Shown piece after piece: positions 49,625-60,439 of a DNA stretch of 64,000 nt; position 1 is the first letter of the stretch, and each line of letters opens with the position of its first letter. The stretch comes from Symbiodinium natans (lineage: Eukaryota; Sar; Dinophyceae; Suessiales; Symbiodiniaceae). The stretch covers positions 246,001-310,000 of the forward strand of contig CAJNDS010002326.1 in NCBI GenBank assembly GCA_905221605.1. Direction: 5' to 3'. The position numbers and the translations under genes are program-made. Below the pieces are notes generated by a model. It saw nothing but the letters and a program-made list of their open reading frames with translations, did not search any database and was not told the DNA's origin.

Positions 49625-50045
49625 TCAAACTTTTCCCTTATGAACACCCGGTCTATCAGAGCCTGTTTGCATGACGGCTTGCAAGCTTCTTGGGTCCCAG
49701 CCTGTGCTCGGCTGTTGTGGCTGGATGTACTCGAAGGCCTTGGGTAGTCTTAAGCTTTTTTCTGATAGGTCATCGCACAGATGAGCCACTCCATGCCCGA
49801 TGCGGTAGAGCATAGTAGAACCAAAGTCATATTGTCCAAGCGACCACGGGGGAAAATGGCGCATTGCTGCCGCAACAGCCATGTGAGGCCGCACGCAGCG
49901 TCTCTTCAGTATGGTAATCAATAACGACTGCCGTATGCTGAACGTGGCAGGCCCGAATCGAACTGATTTCAACTTGGCCTTGCTTCCTGGGCCTAGCTAT
50001 CACTTGAGCCTGGAGGACATGCACACCAGTCTGGAAATCTGGCAT
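49625..50045 (-). pseudogene. Possible frameshifted coding remnant
   Basis: Two overlapping minus frames read as continuous protein if shifted near 49,860: first VLQAQVIARPRKQGQVEISS then HTAVVIDYHTEETLRAASHG, then YDFGSTMLYRIGHGVAHLCD then KAFEYIQPQQPS. The change falls near a GGGGGAAAA tract (49,848-49,856), where a sequencing or mutational slip is easy. No family is recognised. It lies at the border of the repeat-rich block. Confidence 0.25.
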
Positions 50046-50662
50046 ATTTTTAACATTGCAACTTGAGATCTTACTGGTCTCTGAAGTCAGGTGCTATCCT
50101 GATTGATCTGATTTGTATGCTGCCTAGCCTGGACAGGTCCATGTGCCGGTTGCAACTCCTCGTCCACGACAGCTTGCATCGTGTTTATGGCAGTGGGAGC
50201 CTTGAGAACGCACAGTTGTGCTTGAAGACTAAACGGCTCTGAGTATTATATCCGCCCTCCTGCCGCATCCTGGGCCCAAAGCCACTGGTGCCGTCACCGA
50301 TGACGTCAGCGGGATCTCAGGAGCATGGCATAGGCACAAACACCGTGCCCATGGTTCTCATCATATCCAAAATCTGTTTTCGGCGTAAGCACTGCTCGCT
50401 CGATTGTCATACTCACCAGACGTAAGATGAGATGCTCACTTGCTGGCCATACTCGGCTGGAACCTCTGGCACGGACGACCGCGACCGTCGCTGTTCACCA
50501 ACATACCTGGCAGCTTGGGTTCTCCGAACTCTTTGCGCCGAAGCCGGTTTGTTGAACAAGGGGCAAGGAGATGCATCTGGGGGCCGGGCAAAGGGCCACT
50601 TGCCGGCCTGGCTCTGGAAGCTTACTATCCCCCCCCCCCTCCTGTCGTGTGGTTGGGGGCTG

Positions 50663-51006
50663 GTTAGGGTTTAGGGTTTAGGGTTTAGGGTTTAGGGTTT
50701 AGGGTTTAGGGTTTAGGGTTTAGGGTTTAGGGTTTAGGGTTTAGGGTTTAGGGTTTAGGGTTTAGGGTTTAGGGTTTAGGGTTTAGGGTTTAGGGTTTAG
50801 GTTTTATGGTTTAGGGTTTAGGGTTTAGGGTTTAGGGTTTTGGGTTTAGGGTTTAGGGTTTAGGGTTTAGGGTTTAGGGTTTAGGGTTTAGGGTTTAGGG
50901 TTTAGGGTTTAGGGTTTAGGGTTTAGGGTTTAGGGCTTCGGGCTTCGGGCTTCGGGTTTCGGGTTTAGGGTTTTGGGTTTTGGGTTTTGGGTTTGGGTTT
51001 AGGGTG
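50663..51006 (+). repeat. Near-perfect TTTAGGG array
   Basis: About 48 tandem heptamers. It is almost perfect up to about 50,935, then grades into CTTCGGG, TTTTGGG and similar variants. Two further units lie at about 51,100-51,113. This is the most homogeneous array in the window and marks the start of the repeat-rich block. Confidence 0.98.
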
Positions 51007-51115
51007 TGTAGAAGGGAAGCTCGCTGGTGCTAAACGCACCCACGCCGCTCGCTTGCCTTAGCATGTGGTCCCACCCCAACCACCCAAACTATTCTCATTT
51101 AGGGTTTAGGGTTCA
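51007..51115 (+). other. Array-flanking element with a possible hairpin (copy A)
   Basis: Immediately after the TTTAGGG array. It contains GGTGC-TAAAC-GCACC, able to form a 5-bp stem, then GCCGCTCGCT, CTTAGC, a CCACCC/ACCCAAACT stretch and a terminal two-unit TTTAGGG. The same order recurs at 59,647-59,763. Confidence 0.45.
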
Positions 51116-52310
51116 CGCCCCAAACCCTCAAGGGGGGCTTTCTTGCTTTTTACTTCTTTCAGAGCTGTAAGAAAGGAATAAGAGCAAAGGAGGGGGTCCC
51201 AAAGGCCTCCTGGAGCCTTCTGGAGCCTGTCAGTGGCTCGCGGGCCTTCTTGGGGCTTTCGCGGAGTAAAATGGAGGGCCCCCACGCCCCCCCCTACCCC
51301 CCCCTCATCCCCCCACAGGAGAAAAAAAAACCAAAACCGACCAATTTTGTGTTTTCGCGGCGCCACCAAGCAGAAAGTGCGCGTTTTGCGTTGGCCTCAC
51401 CCTCTCCCCCCACCCCCCAAGCCCCCCCCCACGGCTTCCCCACCCCCTTACCCCATCCTCTCACAGGAAAGAACCAAAAACAACCAGCTTTCGTAAAACA
51501 AAAAAAGCCATGCGGACACATGCGTATCCACAGCTTTTGCCATGCGGACACACGCGTATCCTTGGGAGTTTGTGGCGGGGTCCAGCAGAGGCCATGCGCA
51601 GATGTGGATGCCTTGATTTTCTGCTTGGCTTAGGGCTCGGGGTGACTGGTTTGAAGATGTTTGAAGGTTCAGGTTTCGGATGTTCACTTCAGTTTCGTTT
51701 TTCAACTTTCTCCTGGCCGGACTTGTCTCAAAACTACCGCTTGGCTCGCTTTGTGGAGCCTTGTTTTGTCTTCTTCTTCTTCTTCTTCTTCTTCTTCTTC
51801 TTCTTCTTCTTCTTCTTCTTCTTCTTCTTCTTCTTCTCTTGAACCTTGTTTATACATATAACCTATGGAAACTAGCTTAAACTTGTAAGAAAGCATTGTA
51901 GTTATTTCTCTTCAGTTTAAGGGCATTAAAAATGCGGACAAATATCATATGTTTAGTTAACTCTGGCTAAGTCCGGCTATCTTTTTGTGTTGATATACCT
52001 TCACTTCTTACAGTGAACTTGTAACTTTACCAGAAACTTGGGCATGCTTATAACAACAAGCTATGTATCTTTAGCGGAAGCGTTTTGCGCTGGCCCCCTC
52101 GCCCCCCACCCCCCCCTCTTCCCCATCCCCCGACAGATCAAGAACCAAAACAACCAGTTTTGTGTCAAGCGGACCCCAAGCCCCCCACGGCCTTCCCCCC
52201 CGCCACCCCATCCCCCCACAGCAAAAGAACCAAAACAAGGCAGCCACGACACGTTTTGCGTTGGCCTCCCCGGCCCCCCTACCCCACCTCCACAGGGAAA
52301 AAAACCCAAA
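51116..52310. other. C-rich repeat-family sequence, CTT microsatellite
   Basis: Two or three degenerate copies of a C-run unit: CCCC(C/A) runs, then CCCACAG-(G)AAA-AACCAAAAC-AACC-AGTTTTGTG, at about 51,290-51,350, 51,410-51,500 and 52,085-52,330. They look like one dispersed family. A CTT tract is at 51,772-51,837. Long Pro- and poly-Ser-type ORFs here are artefacts. Confidence 0.6.
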
Positions 52311-52490
52311 ACAACCAGTTTTGTGTCTTTGCAGTTGGATACATGAGCTCTAGGACCTGCGAGGCTTGAACATGCGGTTGAATGTCTTGCTTCCGATCTT
52401 GATCGACATGCCCCCACCCCCCGCCCCCTTTTCCGGGTTGAACGCCTCGAGTGCAGGCGGGCCCTAAGCCCCCTTACCTTGGGGGTCGGT
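52311..52490 (+). repeat. Left arm of an inverted repeat
   Basis: The sequence from CAACCAGTTTTGTGTCTTTG to GGGGGTCGGTGG is found in reverse complement at 54,478-54,645 with only a few differences and a short indel. The arms are about 170 bp and enclose about 2.0 kb. Confidence 0.85.
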
Positions 52491-52626
52491 GGCAGCGGGG
52501 CCAGCCTTCAAATCCGGGCACGGACCCGGTTGGGTTGCCAACATCCGGCTCCAAACGCGGCTTCCGAAGGGAATCCTTTTTTAGGTACATCTTTTCTGGG
52601 CCCCACCTAAATTGGGCTCCAGGTGT

Positions 52627-52940
52627 GCAAGCAAACCCTAATTCTGCCATCCAATGAGCAACCTTGTTTGCAACATCCAGGGAGCTTGTGGAAAGTCTTC
52701 TCTTCAAGGATCTCCTGTGCAACGACATGAAGACTCGCAGAATCTCTGTGCTCAACAATGATGCTGCCACACTCGCCGGTCTTCCATGTGTGCGCTACAC
52801 CCCTCAACTTCAGTCTACTGAGCACCAGGCTCTGGCAACTCTGCAGCCAAGTGGCCTTCAAGAATTCCACGCTGGAGACTAGACCCTTGTTGGAGGAGCT
52901 CTTCAGGTCTCCAATGACTCTTGAGCCCACTTCACGGGGC
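52627..52940 (+). repeat. Dispersed 0.29-kb repeat, copy 1
   Basis: The sequence from AACCTTGTTTGCAACATCCA to CTCTTGAGCCCACTT recurs at about 57,963-58,228 in direct orientation with roughly 5-6% differences. Both strands are open in both copies (72 codons on plus, about 110 on minus), and differences fall at all codon positions, so I infer a non-coding repeat rather than a gene. Confidence 0.8.
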
Positions 52941-53004
52941 ACCGCTTCGGCGGAAGAAGCGAAACCCGTGAGGCGCAAGGGCGGTGCTAGAAAACGAAGT
53001 GACC

Positions 53005-54477
<1,473 letters not shown>

Positions 54478-54645
54478 AACCACCGACCCCCAAGGTAAGG
54501 GGGCTTAGGGCCCTCCTGAACCCGGGTGTGGAGGCGTGTCGATCAAGATCGGAAGCGTTACATTCAACCGCATGTTCAAGCCTCGCAGGTCCTAGAGCTC
54601 ATTTATCCAACTGCAAAGACACAAAACTGGTTGTTCTGGGTTTTT
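54478..54645 (-). repeat. Right arm of the inverted repeat
   Basis: Reverse complement of 52,311-52,490, with GGTAAGGGGGCTTAGGGCCC and the TTTATCCAACTGCAAAGACA end as landmarks. Confidence 0.85.
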
Positions 54646-54702
54646 CCCGAAAGCATCGCGAAGGGTTCTTCCGTGCGGAGCCCCCTGACACAACAACATA
54701 GA

Positions 54703-55098
54703 CTGAAGTGCATAGAGTGAAGTGCATAGAGTGAAGTGCATAGAGTGAAGTGCATAGAGTGAAGTGCATAGAGTGAAGTGCATAGAGCGAAGTGCATAGA
54801 GCGAAGTGCATAGAGCGAAGTGCATAGAGTGAAGCGCATAGAGCAAAGTGCATAGAGTGAAGTGCATAGAGGCAAGTGCACAGAGTGAAGTGCACAGAGT
54901 GAAGCGCATAGAGTGAAGTGCATAGAGTGAAGTGCATAGAGTGAAGTGCATAGAGTGAAGTGCATAGAGTGAAGTGCATAGAGTGAAGTGCATAGAGTGA
55001 AGTGCATAGAGTGAAGCGCATAGAGTGAAGTGCATAGAGTGAAGTGCATAGAGTGAAGTGCATAGAGTGAAGTGCATAGAGTGAATTGCATAGAGTTT
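54703..55098 (+). repeat. 14-bp minisatellite
   Basis: About 28 copies of AGTGCATAGAGTGA with occasional point changes (GAGCGA, AGCGCA, GGCAAG). Because 14 is not a multiple of 3, all three minus-strand frames are open and encode the same circular 14-residue peptide, made of residues such as LYALHSMHFTLCTS. I read it as a repeat, not three genes. Confidence 0.97.
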
Positions 55099-55227
55099 AG
55101 TAATCAGTGAATACAAATTTCTAGATTTACGTAGAATTTACTAGACCTTCGTACCCAGTCCTAGATTTCTAAATTAAAATTACTCTTTCTAAGGCGGCGG
55201 GCTGGGTTGACATCGCCAATCGGGATT

Positions 55228-55738
55228 GCAACCCTCTGCGGGTTTCGGCGTGGTCGCGGTGCTAAAACCGTCGTTTTTTTACGTTTCTTGATTTGCGCGG
55301 ACAACCCTCTGCGGGTTTCGGCGTGGTCGCGGTGCCAAAACCGTCGTTTTTTTACGTTTCTTTGTGGCCGCGGACAACCCTCTGCGGGTTTCGGCGTGGT
55401 CGCGGTGCCAAAACCGTCGTTTTTTTTACGTTTCTTTGTGTCCGCGGACAACCCTCTGCGGGTGATCGCCGGGTCGCGGTGCTAAAACCGTCGTTTTTGG
55501 AACTTTTTTCCGTGGCCGCAGACAACCCTCTGCGGGTTTCGGCGTTGGCGCAGTGCCAAAACCGTCGTGTTTTTGCGTTTTCTGACATACAAACGTAACC
55601 CCTCTGCGGGTTTCGGCGTTGGCGCGGTGCCAAAACCCTCGTGTTTTTGCGTTTCTTGACATGCAAACGTAACCCCTCTGCAGGTTTTCGCGTGGTCGCG
55701 GTGCTAAAACCGTAGTGTTTTTGCGTTTTTTGCGTTTG
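55228..55738 (+). repeat. ~73-bp tandem repeat, 7 copies
   Basis: The landmark CCCTCTGCGGG starts near 55233, 55305, 55378, 55452, 55525, 55599 and 55673. Each unit also has GGCGTGGTCGCGGTGCCAAA and an ACGTTTC-type T-rich stretch. Copies diverge by about 5-15%. Confidence 0.95.
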
Positions 55739-55739
55739 T

Positions 55740-56345
55740 TTTTCGACTTGTGTAGTACAGACGCAGTACGCCGGGGACTTCCGTGGCTGGAAAATCGAGT
55801 TTTGTAGTACAAATGTAGTACGCAGGGGACGCCCGGAGCTTCCGTGGCTGGAAAGTCGACTTTTGTAGTACAAACGTAGTACGCCGCGGACACGCGGAGC
55901 TTCCGTAGCTGGAAAATCGAGTTTTGTAGTACAGACGTATAGTACGCCGGGGACGCCCGGAGCTTCCGTGGCGGAAAGTCGGTTCTTGTAGTACAAACGT
56001 AGTACGCCGCGGACACGCGGAGCTTCCGTAGCTGGAAAGTCAGCTGGAAAGTCGACTTTTGTAGTACAGACGTATAGTACGCCGGGGACGCCCGGAGCTC
56101 CCGTGGCTGGAAGATCGACCTTTGTAGTACAAACGTAGTACGCCGCGCACGCGCGGAGCTTCCGTGGCTGGAAAGTCGACTTTTGTAGTACAGACGTACA
56201 GTACGCCGGGGACGCCCGGAGCTTCCGTGGCTGGAAAGTCGACTTTTTGTAGCACTCACGTAGTACGCCGCGCACACGCGGAGCTTCCGCGGCTGGAAAG
56301 TCGACTTTTTGTAGTACAGACGTATAGTACGCCGCGGACGCCCTG
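55740..56345 (+). repeat. ~61-bp tandem repeat, 10 copies
   Basis: TTGTAGTACA(G/A)ACG(T)AGTACGCC recurs at about 61-bp spacing (55,750 to 56,310), each followed by GGGGACGCCCGGAGCTTCCG or GCGGACACGCGGAGCTTCCG and TGGCTGGAAA-TCGA. The two sub-types alternate, which suggests a dimeric higher-order unit. Confidence 0.95.
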
Positions 56346-57497
56346 GGCGTCTGAAAACACCGCAAATAGCATGGTAACGGACATCTGGCCGCTTGAAAAC
56401 ACCGCAAATAGCATGGTAACGGACATCTGGCCGCTTGAAAACACCGCTGGTAACGGACATCTGGCCGCTTGAAGACACCGCAAATAGCATGGTATAACGG
56501 ACATCTGGGCGCATGAAAACGCCGCAAATAGCACGGTAACGGACATCTGGGCGCTTGAAAACACTGCAAATAGCATGGTAACGGACATCTGGGCGCTTGA
56601 AAACACCGCAAATAGCATGGTAACGGACATCTGGGCGCATGAAATCGCCGCAAATAGCATGGTAACGGACATCTGGGCGCTTGAAAACACTGCAAATAGC
56701 ACGGTAACGGACATCTGGGCGCTTGAAAACGCCGCAAATAGCATGGTAACGGACATCTGGGCGCATGAAATCGCCGCAAATAGCACGGTAACGGACATCT
56801 GGGCGCTTGAAAACACTGCAAATAGCATGGTAACGGACATCTGGGCGCTTGAAAACACCGCAAATAGCATGGAAGCGGAAGTCCGGACATACTTGAAAAC
56901 CTCGCAAATAGCATTCCCGCCGCGGACACCCGGAGCTTGCGTGTCGAAACCATCGCAAAAAAATCATCGCAAATATCGTGGGACACGAATTCCTCGAAAC
57001 CCTTGCAAATGTCGTGGGACTCGAATTCCGGGGCCTCGAAAACCTCGCAAATATCGTGGGACTCGAATTCCTCCAAAACCTCGCAAATATCGTGGGACTC
57101 GAATTCCGGGGCCTCGAAAACCTCGTAAATATCGTGGTTCCAAAACCATCGCAAATACCCTGGTCCCCGAATTCGCTGGTTCCAAAACCATCGCAAATAC
57201 CATGGTCCCCGAATTCGCTGGTTCCAAAAACCATCGCGAAAACCATGGTCCCCGAATTCGCTGCTTCCAAAACCATCGCAAATACCATGGTTCCCGAATT
57301 CGCTGGTTCCAAAACCATCGCAAATACCATGGTCCCCGAAGTCGCTGTTTCCAAAAGCATCGCAAATACCATGGTCCCCGAAATCGCTGTTTCCAAAACC
57401 ATCGCGAAAACCATGGTCCCCGAATTCGCTGGTTCCAAAAGCATCGCAAGTATACCATGGTCCCCGAATTCGCTGGTTCCAAAACCATCGCAAATCA
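56346..57497 (+). repeat. 42-bp tandem repeats, three related families in series
   Basis: First (56,346-56,890) come about 13 copies of GGTAACGGACATCTGGGCGC plus TTGAAAACACCGCAAATAGCAT. Next (56,940-57,140) come copies with TCGTGGGACTCGAATTCC and CTCGAAAACCTCGCAAATA. Last (57,140-57,497) come about 9 copies of CCATGGTCCCCGAATTCGCT plus GGTTCCAAAACCATCGCAAATA. All share a 42-bp period and the AAAAC-TCGCAAAT core. Since 42 is a multiple of 3, frames stay open: minus ORFs of 740 codons (55352-57574) and 672 codons (55426-57444) and a plus ORF of 314 codons overlap here. I infer they are by-products. Confidence 0.95.
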
Positions 57498-57629
57498 GAC
57501 AAGTGCAGTGTACAAGTGACTATGCAACCATGTAAGTGCATACATTTGTCCAAGTGCATACACTTCGGCTGCAAGGAGTCAACTGCATGGAGTCAACGCA
57601 CGGCAAATCGATGCTTTCGGGCCATCCCT

Positions 57630-57800
57630 CTTCTAGTTTCCTTGTGGAGGGATGGGGTAGGGGGGGCGTGGCTGCCTTTTTTTTGGTTCTTTTGCTGTGG
57701 GGGGATGGGGGGCTGTGAGGGGGGTAGGGGGGGCGTGGGGGTAGGGAGGAATGCAAAGATGCAGACACAACTTTCCTGTGGTGGGATAGGCAACTTGTTA
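57630..57800 (-). repeat. Inverted member of the C-run repeat family
   Basis: The plus strand has GGCTGCCTTTTTTTTGGTTC TTTTGCTGTGGGGGG, the reverse complement of CCCCCCACAGCAAAAGAACC in the copy near 52,212-52,245. This shows that the family spreads in both orientations. Confidence 0.7.
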
Positions 57801-57962
57801 TCTTGAGTGCGAGCCCTCACGGGGCGTCCCAAAAACGAATCCGGACAGCATCATTGCTTACCTGTATATTTTCACCTTGTATAATTGTTGGTCCTGAAGA
57901 CTAAAGCTTAAGCTGTTGCGCCGAAGCAACACTTGGTAAATCACAAGCAAACCCTAACTCCA

Positions 57963-58228
57963 ATGAGCAACCTTGTTTGCAACATCCAGGAAGCTTGTGG
58001 AAAGTCTTCTCTTCAACGACCTCCTGTGCAACGACATGAAGACTCGCAGAATCTCTGCGCTCAACAATCATGCTGCCACACTCGCCGGTCTTCCATGCAT
58101 GCACTACACCCCTCAACTTCAGTCTGCTGAGCACCAGGCTCTGGCAACTCTGCAGCCAAGTGGCCTTCAAGAACTCCATGCTGGAGACTAGGCTCTTCAG
58201 GTCTCCAGTGACTCTTGAGCCCACTTGA
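57963..58228 (+). repeat. Dispersed 0.29-kb repeat, copy 2
   Basis: Direct copy of 52,655-52,940 with scattered substitutions and a short deletion after GGAGACTAG. It is followed by unrelated sequence containing a CCCTATATAATTAGGACC stretch at about 58,331-58,348. Confidence 0.8.
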
Positions 58229-58892
58229 CGGGATGCTGCACTTCGCGAAGAGCTGGTGGCTGAAAGGCTGTGTCGGGCGGTTCTTGAGGAGCGACGGCAG
58301 TGCCTGGCTACGCTCAGACCAAGGGCGTCAGCCCTATATAATTAGGACCCCAAACCCCGCACCATTATTGATAGGCGGTTTGGGGGGTACCCCTCCCAGG
58401 CTGGCAGACTCCACCAGCCGTTTTGCTGCCCATTGAGGGGGATCCAGCGTGCCATTGAGGGGTCGGTTGAGCCTCACGCTGAGTCAGTAAAGCTTACACT
58501 GTCTCTCTCCTCGCGCCCGCAAGCCAAAGCATCAGCCAGGGCGCGCTGCTCGGACGCAACCTCATCCTCCAGGAAATTACTGTCGTCGCATTTCTACAGC
58601 CACATCTAGGCAAAGCCTGGATGCACAAACCCCACACTTGCAATAAAAATGGCATTTTCAGCCCAACTGTCCTGGCTGTGGCAACGAGCAGTCTTCAGGG
58701 CAACGGCAGTGTTCGAAACGACGAAGCCCGACACTTCACATTCGCTTGAGACTTACACTGTTATCAGGTCCCACACCTCCTGCATGCTCTGCCGTCTAGC
58801 GGGAGGCTTTACCCTCCCTCACCGTTCTGCGAAGATGCTGGGAACCTCGGTCGAAGCCTCGAGCGCCCATGCAAATGGACAGCGGCGCTCTC
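58229..58892. other. No gene recognised
   Basis: Short ORFs only. The TATATAAT near 58,335 is the only TATA-like string noticed, and it has no gene downstream that I can support. Confidence 0.4.
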
Positions 58893-58998
58893 TTAGGGTT
58901 TCGGGTTTAGGGTTTAGGGTTTAGGGTTTAGGGTTTGGGGTTTGGGGTTTGGGGTTTAGGGTTTAGGGTTTAGAGTTTAGGGTTTAGGGTTTAGGGTT
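58893..58998 (+). repeat. TTTAGGG array
   Basis: About 15 heptamers, including TTTGGGG variants. Confidence 0.95.
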
Positions 58999-59144
58999 CA
59001 GCACAAGTTCGAGCATTTACTAGGCCAGCAGTGTGTGTAGGCAACGGAAAAAATCCACCCGCCCAAAGAATCCCATAACATTAAGAAAAAACAACAAAGT
59101 TCATTAATTTCTGTTCAGACGCACCAAGAGGCCAAACAATCACA

Positions 59145-59512
59145 CGGGTCAGACGGGTCAAAACGCCAAATTCGTGCTGAACAATGGGGGGCCAAATGGG
59201 TCAGACGGGTCAAAACGCCAAATTCGTGTTGAACAACGGGGGGCCAAACGGGTCAGACAAGTCAAAATGCCAAATTCATGCTGAACAATGGGGGGCCAAA
59301 AAGGGTCAGACGGGTCAAAACGCCAAATTCGTGCTGAACGATAGGGGGCCAAACGGGTCAGACGGGTCAAAACGCCAAATTCGTGCTGAACAATGGGGGG
59401 CCAAATGGGTCAGACGGGTCAAAACGCGAAATTCGTGCTGCACAATGGGGGCTAAACGGGTCAGACGGGTCAAAACGCCAAATTCGTGCTGAACAATGGG
59501 GGTCTAAACGCG
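59145..59512 (+). repeat. 52-bp tandem repeat, about 7 copies
   Basis: Unit: GGGTCAGACGGGTCAAAACG, CCAAATTCGTGCTGAACAAT, GGGGGGCCAAAC. Copies differ at few positions. It is flanked on both sides by TTTAGGG arrays. Confidence 0.96.
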
Positions 59513-59519
59513 GTAACGC

Positions 59520-59648
59520 GGTTTAGGGTTTATGGTTTAGGGCTTGGGGTTTAGGGTTTGGGGTTTAGGGTTTGGGGTTTAGGGTTTAGGGTTTAGGGTT
59601 TAGGGTTTAAGGTTAGGGTTTAGGGTTTAGGGTTTAAGGTTTAGGGTG
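59520..59648 (+). repeat. TTTAGGG array
   Basis: About 18 heptamers with TTTGGGG and TTTAAGG variants. It directly abuts the second copy of the array-flanking element. Confidence 0.95.
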
Positions 59649-59763
59649 TGTCAGTCGTACTCGCTCGCTCGGGTGTAAAAACACCACGAGCCGCTCGCTC
59701 CAGCTTAGCTAAGTGACACCCACCCTAGACCCACCCAGACTCGACTCTTTTAGGGTTTAGGGT
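59647..59763 (+). other. Array-flanking element with a possible hairpin (copy B)
   Basis: Same order of landmarks as 51,007-51,115: GGTGT-AAAA-ACACC (5-bp stem, extendable by CTCG...CGAG around it), GCCGCTCGCT, CTTAGC, CCCACC-ACCCAGACT and a closing TTTAGGGTTTAGGG. Confidence 0.45.
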
Positions 59764-59939
59764 TTCTACCCCCAACCCCCTATCAATGGGGCTTACATTT
59801 TTGTTCCGTGCTGGTTTGGGTGCAAACATTTTTTTTGGGGGGCCACAACACTGAGGCTTTTTCGCGTTTGGGGTTGGGCCGAGGGGCTGAACTTTTTGTT
59901 CCCCGTTTCTAATATACTGGAGTGTTTTCGCATCTGGCC

Positions 59940-60080
59940 GTACTTGAAGGCCCCTTCTGGGGGGGAAGGCCCTTTTCGAAGGGAAGGCCCCTTACGGGGG
60001 AAGGCCCACATACAGGGCCCTGCATAGAAGGTCCCTTGCAATGGGAAGGCCGCTTATGGGCGAAAGGCGGCCCCTTGGGC
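59940..60080. repeat. GGCCCCTT/AAGGCCC short repeat cluster
   Basis: A GAAGGCCC-(C/T)TT unit recurs about seven times with irregular spacing of 12-30 bp. Its core is palindromic in part (AAGGCC), so the region can fold. Confidence 0.6.
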
Positions 60081-60293
60081 CCTAAACCCGGATCACCCGT
60101 CCGCCTCACGTGGTGGTATGGCTAAAGCCTTACTCGCTAAGCGTCGGTTCCAGGCCCAAGCTGGAGGCTTAAGCCTCCAGCGCAGCTTGCAGACGTTACC
60201 AGATTGCAAAGCCTCTCGCAGCCGAGTGCTTGGCTCTGCCTAGCTCGGCAGCGGCCGCTCGGGCTCTGCTGCACGCTCCTCGAGCCCTCGTTA

Positions 60294-60396
60294 AGTTTAG
60301 GGTTTAGGGTTTAGGGTTTAGGGTTTAGGGTTTAGGTTTAGGGTTTAGGGTTTAGAGTTTAGGGTTTAGGGTTTAGGGGGGTTGGGGGGGGGATAA

Positions 60397-60428
<32 letters not shown>
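60294..60428 (+). repeat. TTTAGGG array ending in a G28 tract
   Basis: About 12 heptamers (60,294-60,378), then GGGTTGGGGGGGGGATAACATT and an uninterrupted run of about 28 G at 60,401-60,428. The G run could be a real homopolymer or an assembly or base-call artefact. Confidence 0.9.
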
Positions 60429-60439
60429 CTGGCTCGGTT

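Noticed and set aside
49920-49990. tRNA-like GCCCGAATCGAACTGA string
   Set aside because: Resembles a T-arm complement but no acceptor, D-arm or anticodon stem could be folded around it.
54592-55116. Three overlapping 150-175-codon minus ORFs as genes
   Set aside because: They are the three frames of one 14-bp satellite and encode the same repeated peptide.
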